Shown here one piece after another: positions 35,519-44,421 of a stretch of 64,000 nucleotides of DNA. Position 1 is the first letter of the stretch; each line of letters begins with the position of its first letter. The position numbers were made by a program, and so were the translations under genes. This DNA comes from Nocardia nova SH22a (GTDB taxonomy: Bacteria; Actinomycetota; Actinomycetes; Mycobacteriales; Mycobacteriaceae): the NCBI RefSeq assembly GCF_000523235.1, contig NZ_CP006850.1, positions 6,386,001 through 6,450,000 on the forward strand, written 5' to 3'. The notes beneath the pieces were generated by a model. That model was not told the origin of the DNA. It was given only the letters and a program-made list of their open reading frames with translations, and did no database searches.

Positions 35519-36646
35519 ATGAAGTTCTCGATGATCTTCGAGGCCCAGATGACCGACCCCACCGCCGAACACGAGGCGCAGGTCCTGCGGGACTGTGTCG
35601 AACAGGCGGTCCTGGCCGACGAACTGGGCTTCGACACGGTGTGGGCGGTCGAGCACCACGGCCTGAAGTGGTACGCGCATATGAGCGCCCCGGAGATCTT
35701 CCTGACCTGGGTGGCGGCCAAGACCCAGCGCATCCGCATCGGTCACGGCGTGGTCTGCATGCCGTTCAACTTCAACCATCCGGTACGCGCGGCCGAGCGC
35801 GCGGCGATGCTCGACGTACTGTCGGGCGGTCGGCTGAATCTCGGCGCCGGGCGCGGGGCGACGCCGGTCGAGACCTCGATGTGCGGCGTCGACCCCGAGC
35901 GTACCTACGCCGAGGTCGAGGAGTCGCTGCGGATGATCGGCAAGGCGTGGCAGGACCCGGACGGCGAGTTCGAATACCACGGCGAACTGCTCGACATCGA
36001 CCCGCACTCGCTGCTGCCGCGGCCGGTGCAGCGCCCGCATCCGCCGCTGTTCATGGCGTGCACCAAGAAGGACACCCTGAAACTGGCCGCCGACTACGGA
36101 ATCGGTGCTCTGGTACTGGGTTTCGCGGGCGTGGAGGAGATCGCGGAACTGCGCCGCACCTACGACGAGGCGATCGCGGCCCGCACCGGCGAGCGTTTCG
36201 TCTCGACGGTGACCAACGATCACTTCGCCGCGCTGTGCCCGACCATCGTCCTGGACGACCGGGAGAAGGCCCAGCAGATCGGCGCCCGCGGCCAGCGCTT
36301 CTTCGCCCAGTCCATCAAGCACTACTACGGCGCCGGGCCGGTGCCGGACGAGGCGGTCGATCCGAGCGTGGACGAGGTGGCCCGGATCAGGGAGGCCGCC
36401 GATGAGCACGTCGCCTACCTGCACGAGGCCAAGATCCCGGTGAAATCCGGTGCGACATCGGTGTTCAACGCCGATCACGCCTACGGCAGCCCGGAGGACG
36501 CCATCGCGTATGTCGAGCGGCTGCGCGATGCGGGCGCCGACGAGATCCTGTGCCTGATCCAGATGGGCACCGTGCCGCAGGAAGCCTGCCTCGAGACCAT
36601 CCGGCACTGGGGCGAGAAGGTCATTCCGCATTTCCGGAACCAGTAG
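35519..36646 (+). CDS. LLM-class flavin-dependent oxidoreductase
   Basis: 375-aa bacterial-luciferase-family monooxygenase. N-terminal MKFSMIFEAQMTD, then AVLADELGFDTVWAVEHH, RIGHGVVCMPFNFNHPVRAAERAAMLDVLSGGR and GAGRGATPVE. These match the FMN-dependent LLM group, whose members oxygenate or reduce long-chain or cyclic substrates with reduced flavin. An atypical C-terminal ~60 residues contains KSGATSVFNADHAYGSPEDA. GGGAG 6 nt before ATG 35519. Divergent from kstD with the shared motif between, and followed by an SDR on the same strand, so a Baeyer-Villiger-like or hydroxylating role in steroid breakdown is possible but inferred. Confidence 0.87.
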   Translation: MKFSMIFEAQMTDPTAEHEAQVLRDCVEQAVLADELGFDTVWAVEHHGLKWYAHMSAPEIFLTWVAAKTQRIRIGHGVVCMPFNFNHPVRAAERAAMLDVLSGGRLNLGAGRGATPVETSMCGVDPERTYAEVEESLRMIGKAWQDPDGEFEYHGELLDIDPHSLLPRPVQRPHPPLFMACTKKDTLKLAADYGIGALVLGFAGVEEIAELRRTYDEAIAARTGERFVSTVTNDHFAALCPTIVLDDREKAQQIGARGQRFFAQSIKHYYGAGPVPDEAVDPSVDEVARIREAADEHVAYLHEAKIPVKSGATSVFNADHAYGSPEDAIAYVERLRDAGADEILCLIQMGTVPQEACLETIRHWGEKVIPHFRNQ

Positions 36647-36731
36647 CAGGACAACCGAACTCGCTCTCCGAGACTGCCCCGGGCCGGGTATGGCGCGGGA
36701 TCTCGGCACCTTCCAAGGATGGAGAAGTCGA

Positions 36732-37493
36732 ATGACCGATCTCACCGGCAAAGTCGCGCTGATCACCGGCGCGGCCCGCGGACAGGGTGCGGCGGAGGCC
36801 CGCCTGTTCGTCGCACGCGGCGCGCGCGTCGTCCTCACCGACGTGCTGGAGGCCGACGGTAAGCAGTTGGCCGACGAACTCGGCGCCGCCGCGCGTTTCG
36901 TGCGTCATGACGTCACCTCGGCCGATGACTGGAATACCGCTGTAGCGGTGGCGATTTCCGAATTCGGGACACTGAACGTCCTGGTGAACAACGCCGCGAT
37001 CTACACCGCGAAACCTCTCACCGACACCACACCGGAGGAGCTGGAGAGGATTCTGCGAGTCAATCTGGTGGGGCCGTTCCGAGGGATCCGTGCCGTGGTC
37101 GGCCCGATGTCCGAAGCGGGCGGGTCGATCGTGAACATCTCCTCACAGGCCGGACTCGAGGGCCTGATGGGCCATTCCGCCTACGGCAGCTCCAAATGGG
37201 GCCTGCGCGGGCTGAGCAAGACCGCCGCACTCGAGCTGGGCCCCAGCGGAATTCGCGTGAACTCGGTCCATCCGGGCCCCATCGCCACCCCGATGGTCCC
37301 CTACCTCACCACCGGCCCCGGCAGCTTCCCGACACTGCCACTGCAACGAACCGGCGCCCCGGACGAGGTCGCCGAACTGGTCGCCTTCCTGGCCTCGGAC
37401 GCCTCGGCCTACATCACCGGCGCGGAGGTAACCATCGACGGCGGCCTGGCCGCGGGCAAGTTCATGCCACCGGACCTCCAGGACGCGCGGTGA
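36732..37493 (+). CDS. SDR, hydroxysteroid-dehydrogenase-like
   Basis: 253-aa SDR of the FabG3/20beta-HSD type. LITGAARGQGAAEARLFVAR (cofactor; Gly-x3-Gly-x-Gly), LTDVLEADG, NNAAIYTA in place of the usual NNAG, Ser in VNISSQAGLEG, YGSSK, and SGIRVNSVHPGPIATPM, closing with TGAEVTIDGG. The NNAA/NNAG exchange is tolerated in the family. Likely oxidises a ring hydroxyl with NAD. GGAGAAG lies 5 nt upstream of the ATG 36732, 85 nt after the LLM gene, so the two probably share a transcript. Paralogous to the SDR at 32957-33688 (similar IRVNSVHPG block and C-terminus). Confidence 0.88.
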   Translation: MTDLTGKVALITGAARGQGAAEARLFVARGARVVLTDVLEADGKQLADELGAAARFVRHDVTSADDWNTAVAVAISEFGTLNVLVNNAAIYTAKPLTDTTPEELERILRVNLVGPFRGIRAVVGPMSEAGGSIVNISSQAGLEGLMGHSAYGSSKWGLRGLSKTAALELGPSGIRVNSVHPGPIATPMVPYLTTGPGSFPTLPLQRTGAPDEVAELVAFLASDASAYITGAEVTIDGGLAAGKFMPPDLQDAR

Positions 37494-37581
37494 GCGGCAC
37501 CGGCGAAGTAGTGCGGGCAGGCCGTGGAAGTGCGACGGCCGCCGCGTGTGTTGGGCATGTGACCGTCGGAAAGGTCGCCTC

Positions 37582-38535
37582 ATGCCGATGACACAGCGGA
37601 CTCTCGCGGTGGTCGACGCGGCGACTGCGGCGTTCCCCCGGCTCGGGACGGACGTGGTCGACGCGACCGAGGCCCGGCGGCAGCTCGCTGCCCGACCGGC
37701 CGCGCCGGTGGATCCGATTCCCGTTGCAGCCGTGGTTGATTCGACGGTCGAAAGCGCGAACGGTGTTGACATTCCGGTACGGGTCTACACGCCGCACGGC
37801 GGGTCCGGCCCGCTTCCGGTGATCATGTTCTGCCACGGCGGCGGATTCGTGATCTGCAGCATCGACAGCCACGACCAATTCTGCCGGGAGATGGCGAACA
37901 GCGCTGCGGCCGTGGTTGTTTCGGTCGAATATCGACGCGCCCCGGAACACCGGTTCCCGGCCGCCGCCGAGGACGCCTACGCGGTGCTGTGCTGGATCGC
38001 GGGCGCGGCCGGGGACTTCGGCGGTGATCCCGCGCGGATAGCCGTCGCGGGTGACAGCGCGGGCGGCAATCTGGCGGCCGTCGCGGCGTTGATGGCCCGG
38101 GATCGAAGTGGACCGGCCGTCACCGCGCAGGTCCTCATGTACCCCATGCTCGATCCCACCCGCTCGAGTGCGTCCTATCGCGACAACGCACAGGGCTACT
38201 TCGTCACCGACGACCATTTGCGCTGGTACTGGGATCAGTACCTGGGCGAGGGCGACGGTGCCGACCCCTACGCCGCGCCGCTGCTGGCCGATCCCTCGAA
38301 CCTGCCGCCCGCCCACATCGCGACCGCGGAATTCGATCCCCTCCGCGACGAGGGCGAGGAATACGGGCAACGGCTCGCGACCGCCGGTGTCCCGGTCGAG
38401 GTGCACCGTTACGACGGGATGTTCCACGGCTTCATGACCATGGGCGATGCCCTTCCGGAGACCGCGGTCGCCAACGAGCGGGCATTCGCCGCATTGCGGA
38501 GAGCGTTCGGCGATACCGAGGAGATACGACAGTGA
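37582..38535 (+). CDS. alpha/beta hydrolase, hormone-sensitive-lipase family
   Basis: 317-aa esterase/lipase of the HSL (bacterial family IV) type. Oxyanion HGGGF (in MFCHGGGFVICS, ~residue 89), nucleophile elbow GDSAGG (~residue 158), Asp in TAEFDPLRDEGE and His in YDGMFHGFMTMGD. It would hydrolyse short to medium acyl esters, perhaps steroid or lactone esters. The N-terminal ~40 residues form a cap-like helix. Start ATG 37582 has GGAAAGG 7 nt upstream. Its stop overlaps the GTG of the VOC gene by 4 nt. The lipase-VOC pair follows the LLM-SDR pair after 88 nt. Confidence 0.88.
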   Translation: MPMTQRTLAVVDAATAAFPRLGTDVVDATEARRQLAARPAAPVDPIPVAAVVDSTVESANGVDIPVRVYTPHGGSGPLPVIMFCHGGGFVICSIDSHDQFCREMANSAAAVVVSVEYRRAPEHRFPAAAEDAYAVLCWIAGAAGDFGGDPARIAVAGDSAGGNLAAVAALMARDRSGPAVTAQVLMYPMLDPTRSSASYRDNAQGYFVTDDHLRWYWDQYLGEGDGADPYAAPLLADPSNLPPAHIATAEFDPLRDEGEEYGQRLATAGVPVEVHRYDGMFHGFMTMGDALPETAVANERAFAALRRAFGDTEEIRQ

Positions 38536-38873
38536 CGGTACAGCGGATCGGATCGGTCTATCCATCGGAAAACCTCTCCGCCACAGTCGCATTGCTGACA
38601 GCACTGGTCGGCGAGCCGACCTTCGTCGACGGCGACCGGTGGGCCCAGTTCGATGTCGGTGGCACGCGGATCATGCTCGCCGGGACCGATCGCGACGACG
38701 AGACGCCCTTCCTGGCGGTGAAGGTGAACGACCTTGATGCGACACTGAACCATCTGCGGTCCAGTGGATTTCAGGCAGACGAGCCACTTGTCGGCCCGCA
38801 CGAGCGTCGGGCGACGGTACACATTGATCACGAAACACGCTGGCATATATCGGTGTACGAGCCGCTCCCCTGA
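38532..38873 (+). CDS. VOC (glyoxalase/bleomycin-resistance) family protein
   Basis: 113-aa single-module vicinal-oxygen-chelate protein. The two beta-alpha-beta-beta-beta repeats are visible: IGSVYPSENLSATVALLTAL … RWAQFDVGGTRIMLAG, then FLAVKVNDLDATLNHLRSSG … ATVHIDHETRWHISVYEP. Metal-ligand pattern is unclear (no obvious first His; His and Glu only later), so it may be a binding protein or an isomerase rather than an oxygenase. GTG start overlaps the upstream stop (GTGA), so translation is coupled to the lipase. Function unknown. Confidence 0.78.
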   Translation: MTVQRIGSVYPSENLSATVALLTALVGEPTFVDGDRWAQFDVGGTRIMLAGTDRDDETPFLAVKVNDLDATLNHLRSSGFQADEPLVGPHERRATVHIDHETRWHISVYEPLP

Positions 38874-39024
38874 TCGGCATGACTCGGCCAGGGCACGTCG
38901 GCTGTGCCGAAGATGACGACCCGATACGCCGCCCGCGGCCGCCTCACCGATCGAACGGCCCGCAATGCCCGGCCGACAGTGCCCCGGAGCGGTAAATACA
39001 GATGCGCATCGCGGGCGCGATCCC

Positions 39025-39051
39025 TACCGTGAACAGCGAGAGTCGTTCACG
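39025..39051 (+). promoter_or_regulatory. rtcB promoter with 5' hairpin
   Basis: TACCGT (39025-39030) is a -10-like hexamer. A perfect 7-bp inverted repeat, CGTGAAC-10 nt-GTTCACG (39028-39051), overlaps its end and spans the expected transcription start, ~15 nt before the ATG at 39066 with AAAGGA between. It could be an operator or an RNA hairpin. Confidence 0.5.
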
Positions 39052-39065
39052 AAAGGATCACGAAC

Positions 39066-40289
39066 ATGTTTCCCGTCGAGCTGCGCGGAACCAAGGCGCA
39101 GACGCTCATGTGGGCCCACGAGCACGAGGTCGAGCAGGCCGCGCTGCAGCAGCTGCGCACCATCGCCGAGCTGGAATGGGTCCACGGCGTGCGCGTCATG
39201 CCGGACGTGCACCTCGGCAAGGGAGCCACGGTCGGATCCGTCATCGCCATGAAGGACGCGGTCGCACCGGCGGCCGTCGGAGTCGATATCGGCTGCGGGA
39301 TGGAAGCGGTGAAGACCTCGCTCACCGCCTCGGATCTGCCCGACGACCTGCACTCGCTGCGCTCCCGGATCGAGGCCGCGGTGCCGGTCGGGTTCTCCGC
39401 GCACGACAAGGCGGTGGACGTCACCCGGTTGCAGACCGCGATCCACGGCCAGCGCGCCGCGGGCACCACGCTGCGGGCGGGCTGGACCCGGTTCTGGGGC
39501 CTGTTCTCGGACCTGGATCCGGCCGTGCAGAAGCGAGAGTCCAAGGCGCACAAGCAGATGGGCACGCTCGGCGGTGGCAACCACTTCATCGAGGTCTGCC
39601 TCGACACCGAGCAGCACGTGTGGGTCCTGTTGCATTCCGGAAGCCGCAATATCGGCAAGGAACTGGCGGAGCGGCATATCGCGGTGGCGCGCAAGCTGCC
39701 GCAGAACCAGGATCTGCCCGATCGCGACCTGGCGGTATTCCTCTCCGGCACACCGGAAATGGATGCCTATCGGCGGGACCTGAACTGGGCGCAGGAGTAC
39801 GCTGCCCGCAACCGGGCGGTCATGCTCTCGCTGGTCTGCACGGCGGTCCGCGACGAATTCGCCACGCTGCCGGTGCGTTTCGACGAGCCGATCTCGTGCC
39901 ACCACAACTATGTGGCGGAGGAGGTCATCGACGGTGTGCCCATGCTGGTGACCCGTAAGGGCGCGGTACGCGCCGGAGACGGTGATCTCGCCCTGATCCC
40001 CGGATCGATGGGCACTCGCTCGTATGTGGTGCGCGGCAAGGGAAATCCGGCCTCATTCCAGTCCGCATCGCACGGTGCGGGGCGTCGGATGAGCCGTAGT
40101 GCCGCCAAGCGGCAGTTCACCGTCGCCGACCTGATCGCACAGACCGACGGGGTCGAATCGCGCAAGGACGCCGGGGTGATCGATGAGATTCCCGCGGCCT
40201 ACAAGGACATCGACACCGTGATCTCCGCCCAGCGAGATCTGGTCGATGTGGTCGCCACCCTCCGCCAGGTGCTGTGTGTGAAGGGCTAG
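39066..40289 (+). CDS. rtcB: RtcB-family RNA ligase
   Basis: 407-aa GTP-dependent RNA ligase that joins 2',3'-cyclic-phosphate and 5'-OH ends. Metal and guanylation motifs are intact: VMPDVHLGKGATVGSV, VGVDIGCGM (Mn-binding Asp/Cys), MGTLGGGNHFIEV (His), LLHSGSRNIGK, ISCHHNYVAEE, and the guanylated-His loop SHGAGRRMSRS, with the final RKDAGVIDEIP. RtcB repairs tRNA and mRNA cleaved by toxins or stress nucleases. No archease or RtcA neighbours it, which is common in actinobacteria. Start ATG 39066, AAAGGA 9 nt upstream; a hairpin covers the 5' UTR. It converges on a membrane protein gene over a terminator. Confidence 0.95.
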   Translation: MFPVELRGTKAQTLMWAHEHEVEQAALQQLRTIAELEWVHGVRVMPDVHLGKGATVGSVIAMKDAVAPAAVGVDIGCGMEAVKTSLTASDLPDDLHSLRSRIEAAVPVGFSAHDKAVDVTRLQTAIHGQRAAGTTLRAGWTRFWGLFSDLDPAVQKRESKAHKQMGTLGGGNHFIEVCLDTEQHVWVLLHSGSRNIGKELAERHIAVARKLPQNQDLPDRDLAVFLSGTPEMDAYRRDLNWAQEYAARNRAVMLSLVCTAVRDEFATLPVRFDEPISCHHNYVAEEVIDGVPMLVTRKGAVRAGDGDLALIPGSMGTRSYVVRGKGNPASFQSASHGAGRRMSRSAAKRQFTVADLIAQTDGVESRKDAGVIDEIPAAYKDIDTVISAQRDLVDVVATLRQVLCVKG

Positions 40290-40294
40290 CGCCT

Positions 40295-40328
40295 CGTTCC
40301 GGCATGTCGAATCCGGCATGCCGGAACG
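40295..40328. terminator. bidirectional terminator hairpin after rtcB
   Basis: Perfect 12-bp arms CGTTCCGGCATG and CATGCCGGAACG with a 10-nt loop, between convergent stops at 40289 and 40336. No T-run. Confidence 0.75.
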
Positions 40329-40335
40329 GGCCCGC

Positions 40336-40815
40336 TCACTTGCGCAGGACGCCCACCATTCCCGCGCCCAGCAACATCATTCCGGAGATCAGCGCGAATC
40401 CGTAGGTGACCCAGCTGTGCAGCGCCACCTGCATCGACGCATCGGTGAACGGAATATCGCCGATCAGCCGGAAAGTGTCGTCCGGGTACAGGAGGTGCAG
40501 TATGCCGGGGAAGATTCCCCACACCAGACTGCCGACGATGGTCCCGATCGGCGAGAACGCGGCCATCGCCGCGACGAGCAGCAGCAGGAACGATCCCCCG
40601 ACGATTTCCGCCGCGGCCGTCCAGCGGTCGGTGACGGCGCCGACGATCACCCAGTAGCGGATATCGGCTCCGCCCCTGGCGGCGAACGCAATTCCGATCG
40701 GTGTCACGATCAGTCCGAAGAGAACTCCGGCGGTGGTGCGGCTGGTGACACCGCGGCTCTGGAACTGCGCACCCGGCGGAGCCCAATCCGCCGGTGATTC
40801 GAACTTCTTCGCCAT
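40336..40815 (-). CDS. four-helix membrane protein
   Basis: 159 aa. After a hydrophilic ~25-residue start come about four transmembrane segments: VLFGLIVTPIGIAFAA, IVGGSFLLLLVAAMAAF with SPIGTIVGSLVWGIFPGILHLL, and ALISGMMLLGAGMVGVL near the C-terminus. A lumenal/periplasmic-looking loop DDTFRLIGDIPFTDASMQ lies before the last helix. I recognise no characterised family; it is reminiscent of uncharacterised actinobacterial membrane proteins. Divergent from the epoxide-hydrolase-like gene. Role unknown. Confidence 0.65.
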   Translation of the reverse strand: MAKKFESPADWAPPGAQFQSRGVTSRTTAGVLFGLIVTPIGIAFAARGGADIRYWVIVGAVTDRWTAAAEIVGGSFLLLLVAAMAAFSPIGTIVGSLVWGIFPGILHLLYPDDTFRLIGDIPFTDASMQVALHSWVTYGFALISGMMLLGAGMVGVLRK

Positions 40816-40940
40816 CGCCCCGTTCCTCCCGCATTCGCGCGCATGTCAGTGGTGTCGCTGCCCGATCGTCTCCATTGTCGGTGCTGGAGCCCGAAAATTC
40901 CCGGTGCCGTGCGGAAAACTCCTCGCGCGGTGACCTTCCT

Positions 40941-40957
40941 GGTAACGGCTGGTTACC
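40941..40957 (+). promoter_or_regulatory. operator-like inverted repeat upstream of the epoxide hydrolase
   Basis: GGTAAC-5 nt-GTTACC, a perfect 6-bp inverted repeat ending 7 nt before the ATG at 40965. The right arm contains TACCAT (40954-40959), a TANNNT -10 element 5 nt from the start codon, so a repressor bound here would cover the promoter of a leaderless gene. Confidence 0.5.
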
Positions 40958-40964
40958 ATCGGGT

Positions 40965-41843
40965 ATGACCGCATCCGCACCGCCCGAGATTCCCGGCGTC
41001 CGGCGCAGTTTCGTCGAGGCGCGCGGGGTGCGTTTCCACGTCACCGAGGCCGGGCCCGCTGACGGCCGCCCGGTGATGTTGCTGCACGGATGGCCACAGC
41101 ATCACTACACCTACCGCCATCTGCTCGCCGACCCACCGGCCGGGCTGCGGCTGATCGTGCCGGACCTGCCGGGCTACGGCTGGTCCGGTCCGCCGCCGCA
41201 CCGCTGGGCCAAGGAGGACGTCGCCTCCGATCTGCTGGCGCTGCTCGACGAACTCGGGCTCGGCCGGGTGCTGCTGGCCGGGCACGACTGGGGCGGTTTC
41301 GTCGGATTCCTGATGGTGCTGCGGGAACCGGACCGGTTCGACGGCTACCTGCCGCTCAATATCGCCCATCCGTGGATCACCACGCGCACCTTCGCCCCGC
41401 ACGCCTGGCGGTTCCTGATGTATCAGCCACTGGTGGCTGCCTTCGGAGTCCCGCTGCAACGGCACACCCCGTTCGTCGACCGGCTGCTGCGGATGGGTGT
41501 CGCCGACCCCGCCACCTTCACCCCCGAGATCACCCACGTGTACAGCGGCCGCTTCCGTGAACCGGTTCCCGCGCGCGCCGCCACCGACACCTACCGCACC
41601 TTCTGGCTGAAGGAACTCCCGGCGGCGGGCCGCCATCCGGAGCGTCGCCGCGCCACCATTCCGATCCGGGCCCTGTTCGGCACCGGCGACGCCGCCATCC
41701 ACCGCTCGCTGGCCGCCGCCGAGACCGCCCGCGCCGACGACTACACCATCGAATATGTCCGTGGCTGTGGGCATTTCATCCCCGAGGAACGTCCGGACCT
41801 GGTCCGCTCCCACCTGCTGGCACTGGTCGCGGAGACCGCGTAA
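40965..41843 (+). CDS. alpha/beta hydrolase, epoxide-hydrolase/haloalkane-dehalogenase-like
   Basis: 292-aa alpha/beta hydrolase with an aspartate nucleophile. Oxyanion segment MLLHGWPQHHYTYR, nucleophile elbow LAGHDWGGFVGF (Asp, ~residue 102), and catalytic His in RGCGHFIPEERPDLV; HGWPQ is typical of epoxide hydrolases. It would open epoxides to diols or dehalogenate alkanes. The cap domain region (RTFAPHAWRFLMYQPLVAAF) is aromatic, suggesting a hydrophobic substrate. The open frame extends to 40794, but ATG 40965 is the only start giving a normal N-terminus. Probably leaderless, with an inverted repeat over its promoter. Confidence 0.85.
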   Translation: MTASAPPEIPGVRRSFVEARGVRFHVTEAGPADGRPVMLLHGWPQHHYTYRHLLADPPAGLRLIVPDLPGYGWSGPPPHRWAKEDVASDLLALLDELGLGRVLLAGHDWGGFVGFLMVLREPDRFDGYLPLNIAHPWITTRTFAPHAWRFLMYQPLVAAFGVPLQRHTPFVDRLLRMGVADPATFTPEITHVYSGRFREPVPARAATDTYRTFWLKELPAAGRHPERRRATIPIRALFGTGDAAIHRSLAAAETARADDYTIEYVRGCGHFIPEERPDLVRSHLLALVAETA

Positions 41844-42037
41844 GACAACAGCACCGGCCCGCGCAACCGCGGAAGGCAGACGACCGCGGTCCATCGGTAC
41901 CGAATCGGCCGTATCCCGGAGACAGCGGCGAAGTACATACGGCACCCTGCTCGGATCGGCGATGTGGTCTTCCCCGAATCAAGAACGGGGTGCGGCTGTG
42001 GGCGGATGCTGGCAGGTTGTCGGGGGCCTCGGGCACG

Positions 42038-44329
42038 ATGGAGCGCGTGACTACGACCGAGCTGCGCGAATCCGCCGAGGGCCTGCTGCGTGAACTGGCC
42101 GGTCCCGAGGCACGACTGCGCGAGGATCAGTGGACGGCCATCGAGGCGCTGGTGGTGCACCGGCGGCGGGCGCTGGTCGTGCAGCGCACCGGGTGGGGTA
42201 AATCGGCGGTGTACTTCATCGCCGCGCGGTTGCTGCGCACGCAGGGGCGCGGGCCGACCGTGATCGTGTCGCCGCTGCTGGCGTTGATGCGCAACCAGGT
42301 GGCATCCGCGCGGCGGGCGGGTGTGGTCGCCGAGACCATCAACTCCGGCAATGTCACCGACTGGGACGAGATCCACGCGCGGGTGGCCTCCGGTGAGGTC
42401 GATGTGCTACTGGTGAGCCCGGAACGATTGAACAATCCCGACTTTCGCGATTCGGTGCTGCCGAAACTGGCCGCCGACGCCGGGCTCGTCGTGGTCGACG
42501 AGGCGCACTGCATCTCCGACTGGGGTCACGACTTCCGGCCGGATTACCGCCGCATCCGCACCCTCATCGCCGACCTCGGCGAAGACATCCCGGTCCTGGC
42601 CACCACCGCCACCGCCAACGACCGGGTGGTCACCGACGTCGCCACCCAGATCGGCACCGACACCCTGGTCCTGCGCGGCACCCTGGATCGCGAGTCGCTG
42701 TACCTGTCGGTGGTCCGCATCCCCGATGCCGTGCAGCGCACCACCTGGCTCAGTCGCCAACTCGCCGAACTCCCCGGTTCCGGCATCATCTACACCCTCA
42801 CCGTCGCCGCCGCCCACGACCTCGCCGACGTGCTCACCGACCACGGCTACCGGGTCGCCGCCTACACCGGCCGCACCGACCCCGGTGAACGCGAAACCCT
42901 CGAGCAGGCCCTGCTGGACAACGAGGTGAAGGCACTCGTGGCCACCTCGGCCCTCGGCATGGGCTTCGACAAACCCGACCTGGGCTTCGTCGTCCACATC
43001 GGCGCCCCGTCGTCCCCCATCGCCTACTACCAGCAGGTGGGTCGCGCCGGACGCGGACTCGGGACAGCGGCAGCCGCAACCCCCACAGACACCCGAGGCA
43101 CCGCCCCGAGCACCAACGCCCACACCATGCCCGATACCGGGCAACCGGGCACCCCCGCGGACACGCAGGGGACCGCCCCCGACACCAACGTCCGCGCCGT
43201 GCCCGATGCCGCACCACCAGGCGCCTCAGTGGACCCGCACGCTGACACTTCCGGTACCAATGTCCGTGCGGAGGTCATCTTGCTGCCCGGTCCGGAGGAT
43301 CGGCAGATCTGGAATTACTTTGCGTCCGTGGCATTTCCGCGGGAGCCGGTGGTGCGGTCGGTGCTCGCGGCGCTGGACTACGAACGGCCGCTGTCCACGG
43401 TGGCGCTCGAACCGCTCGTCGAACTCAGCCGCTCACGGCTGGAGATGGTGCTCAAGGTGCTGGATGTGGACGGCGCCGTGCATCGCGTGCGCGGGGGCTG
43501 GCTGGCCACCGGGCAGGAATGGGCCTACGACACCGAACGCTACGAACGCCTCGACCGCGCCCGCGCGGCCGAACAGCAGGCCATGCTCGACTATCAGAGC
43601 ACAAGCGAGTGCCGGATGAACTTCCTGCGCCACCAGCTCGACGATCCGGGCCTGGCCGCCGACGCCCCGGGCTGCGGACGCTGCGACAACTGCACCGGTC
43701 ACCGGTTCGATGTGGAGGTCGGGGCCGACGAGGTCGCCGCGATCCGCGCGCGCCTGGATCGCCCGGGTATCGATCTGGCCCCGCGCAAACAGTGGCCCAC
43801 CGGATTGTCGAAGCTGGGAATCCCGTTGTCCGGCAAGATATCCGACGGCCCGGAGACAGGGCGCGTCCTGGGCCGCCTCAGCGATCTCGGCTGGGGTCAG
43901 CGTTTACGAACCCTGCTGGACGCCCCGGACGGCCCCGCCCCCGACCACATCGTCGACGCGTGTATCGCCGTACTACGCGAATGGGATTGGACCCAGCGCC
44001 CCGGCGCGATCATGGCGCTCCAATCGGCCACCCATCCGAAACTGGCCGCCGACCTTTCCGCCCGCCTGGCCCAGATCGGCCGCCTCACCGACCTCGGCGT
44101 CCTGCACACCCGCCCCGACCGCCCACCGGTATCGGCCGCCAACTCCGCCCACCGCGTCGCCGCCCTGTTCGATTCCTGGGAACCCCCGGACCTCACCGGC
44201 CTCGACACCCCTGTCTTCCTGGTCGACACCCACACCGACACCGGCTGGACCCTCACCCTCGCCGCCCGCACCCTCCGCCTGGCCGGCGCCCCCGCAGTCC
44301 TGCCCCTCGCCCTGGCGACACCGACGTGA
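42038..44329 (+). CDS. RecQ-like ATP-dependent DNA helicase with repeat insert
   Basis: 763-aa SF2 helicase. Walker A QRTGWGKSAVYFI (~residue 49), VVVDEAHCISDWGHDFRPDY (DEAH plus RecQ aromatic-rich loop), TTATAND, ATSALGMGFDKPDLGFV and motif VI YYQQVGRAGRG. A zinc site follows: C in ECRMNFLRHQL, then GCGRCDNC. The C-terminal ~190 residues are unlike RQC and serve an unknown role. Between motif VI and the next strand (AEVILLPGPEDRQIW) lies a ~70-residue Pro/Thr-rich repeat absent from typical homologues. It unwinds DNA in repair or recombination. An inner GTG at 42047 is an alternative start. A LigD-like gene follows 105 nt later, same strand. Confidence 0.87.
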   Translation: MERVTTTELRESAEGLLRELAGPEARLREDQWTAIEALVVHRRRALVVQRTGWGKSAVYFIAARLLRTQGRGPTVIVSPLLALMRNQVASARRAGVVAETINSGNVTDWDEIHARVASGEVDVLLVSPERLNNPDFRDSVLPKLAADAGLVVVDEAHCISDWGHDFRPDYRRIRTLIADLGEDIPVLATTATANDRVVTDVATQIGTDTLVLRGTLDRESLYLSVVRIPDAVQRTTWLSRQLAELPGSGIIYTLTVAAAHDLADVLTDHGYRVAAYTGRTDPGERETLEQALLDNEVKALVATSALGMGFDKPDLGFVVHIGAPSSPIAYYQQVGRAGRGLGTAAAATPTDTRGTAPSTNAHTMPDTGQPGTPADTQGTAPDTNVRAVPDAAPPGASVDPHADTSGTNVRAEVILLPGPEDRQIWNYFASVAFPREPVVRSVLAALDYERPLSTVALEPLVELSRSRLEMVLKVLDVDGAVHRVRGGWLATGQEWAYDTERYERLDRARAAEQQAMLDYQSTSECRMNFLRHQLDDPGLAADAPGCGRCDNCTGHRFDVEVGADEVAAIRARLDRPGIDLAPRKQWPTGLSKLGIPLSGKISDGPETGRVLGRLSDLGWGQRLRTLLDAPDGPAPDHIVDACIAVLREWDWTQRPGAIMALQSATHPKLAADLSARLAQIGRLTDLGVLHTRPDRPPVSAANSAHRVAALFDSWEPPDLTGLDTPVFLVDTHTDTGWTLTLAARTLRLAGAPAVLPLALATPT
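43061..43266 (+). repeat. in-frame repeat insert in the helicase
   Basis: About 2.7 copies of a ~25-residue unit (T-DTRGTAPSTN, then ADTQGTAPDTN, then ADTSGTN) inserted right after QVGRAGRG. Copies share ACC/GCC-rich DNA, so the insert probably grew by tandem duplication. Confidence 0.75.
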
Positions 44330-44421
44330 TCGGACGAAGACCACTGCCGAGTCGGCGCAGACGGTCGGGGCCGGAGGTCACGACACTGCGTGCCCGCGAG
44401 ACTTTCGCGACCGCCCACGGC

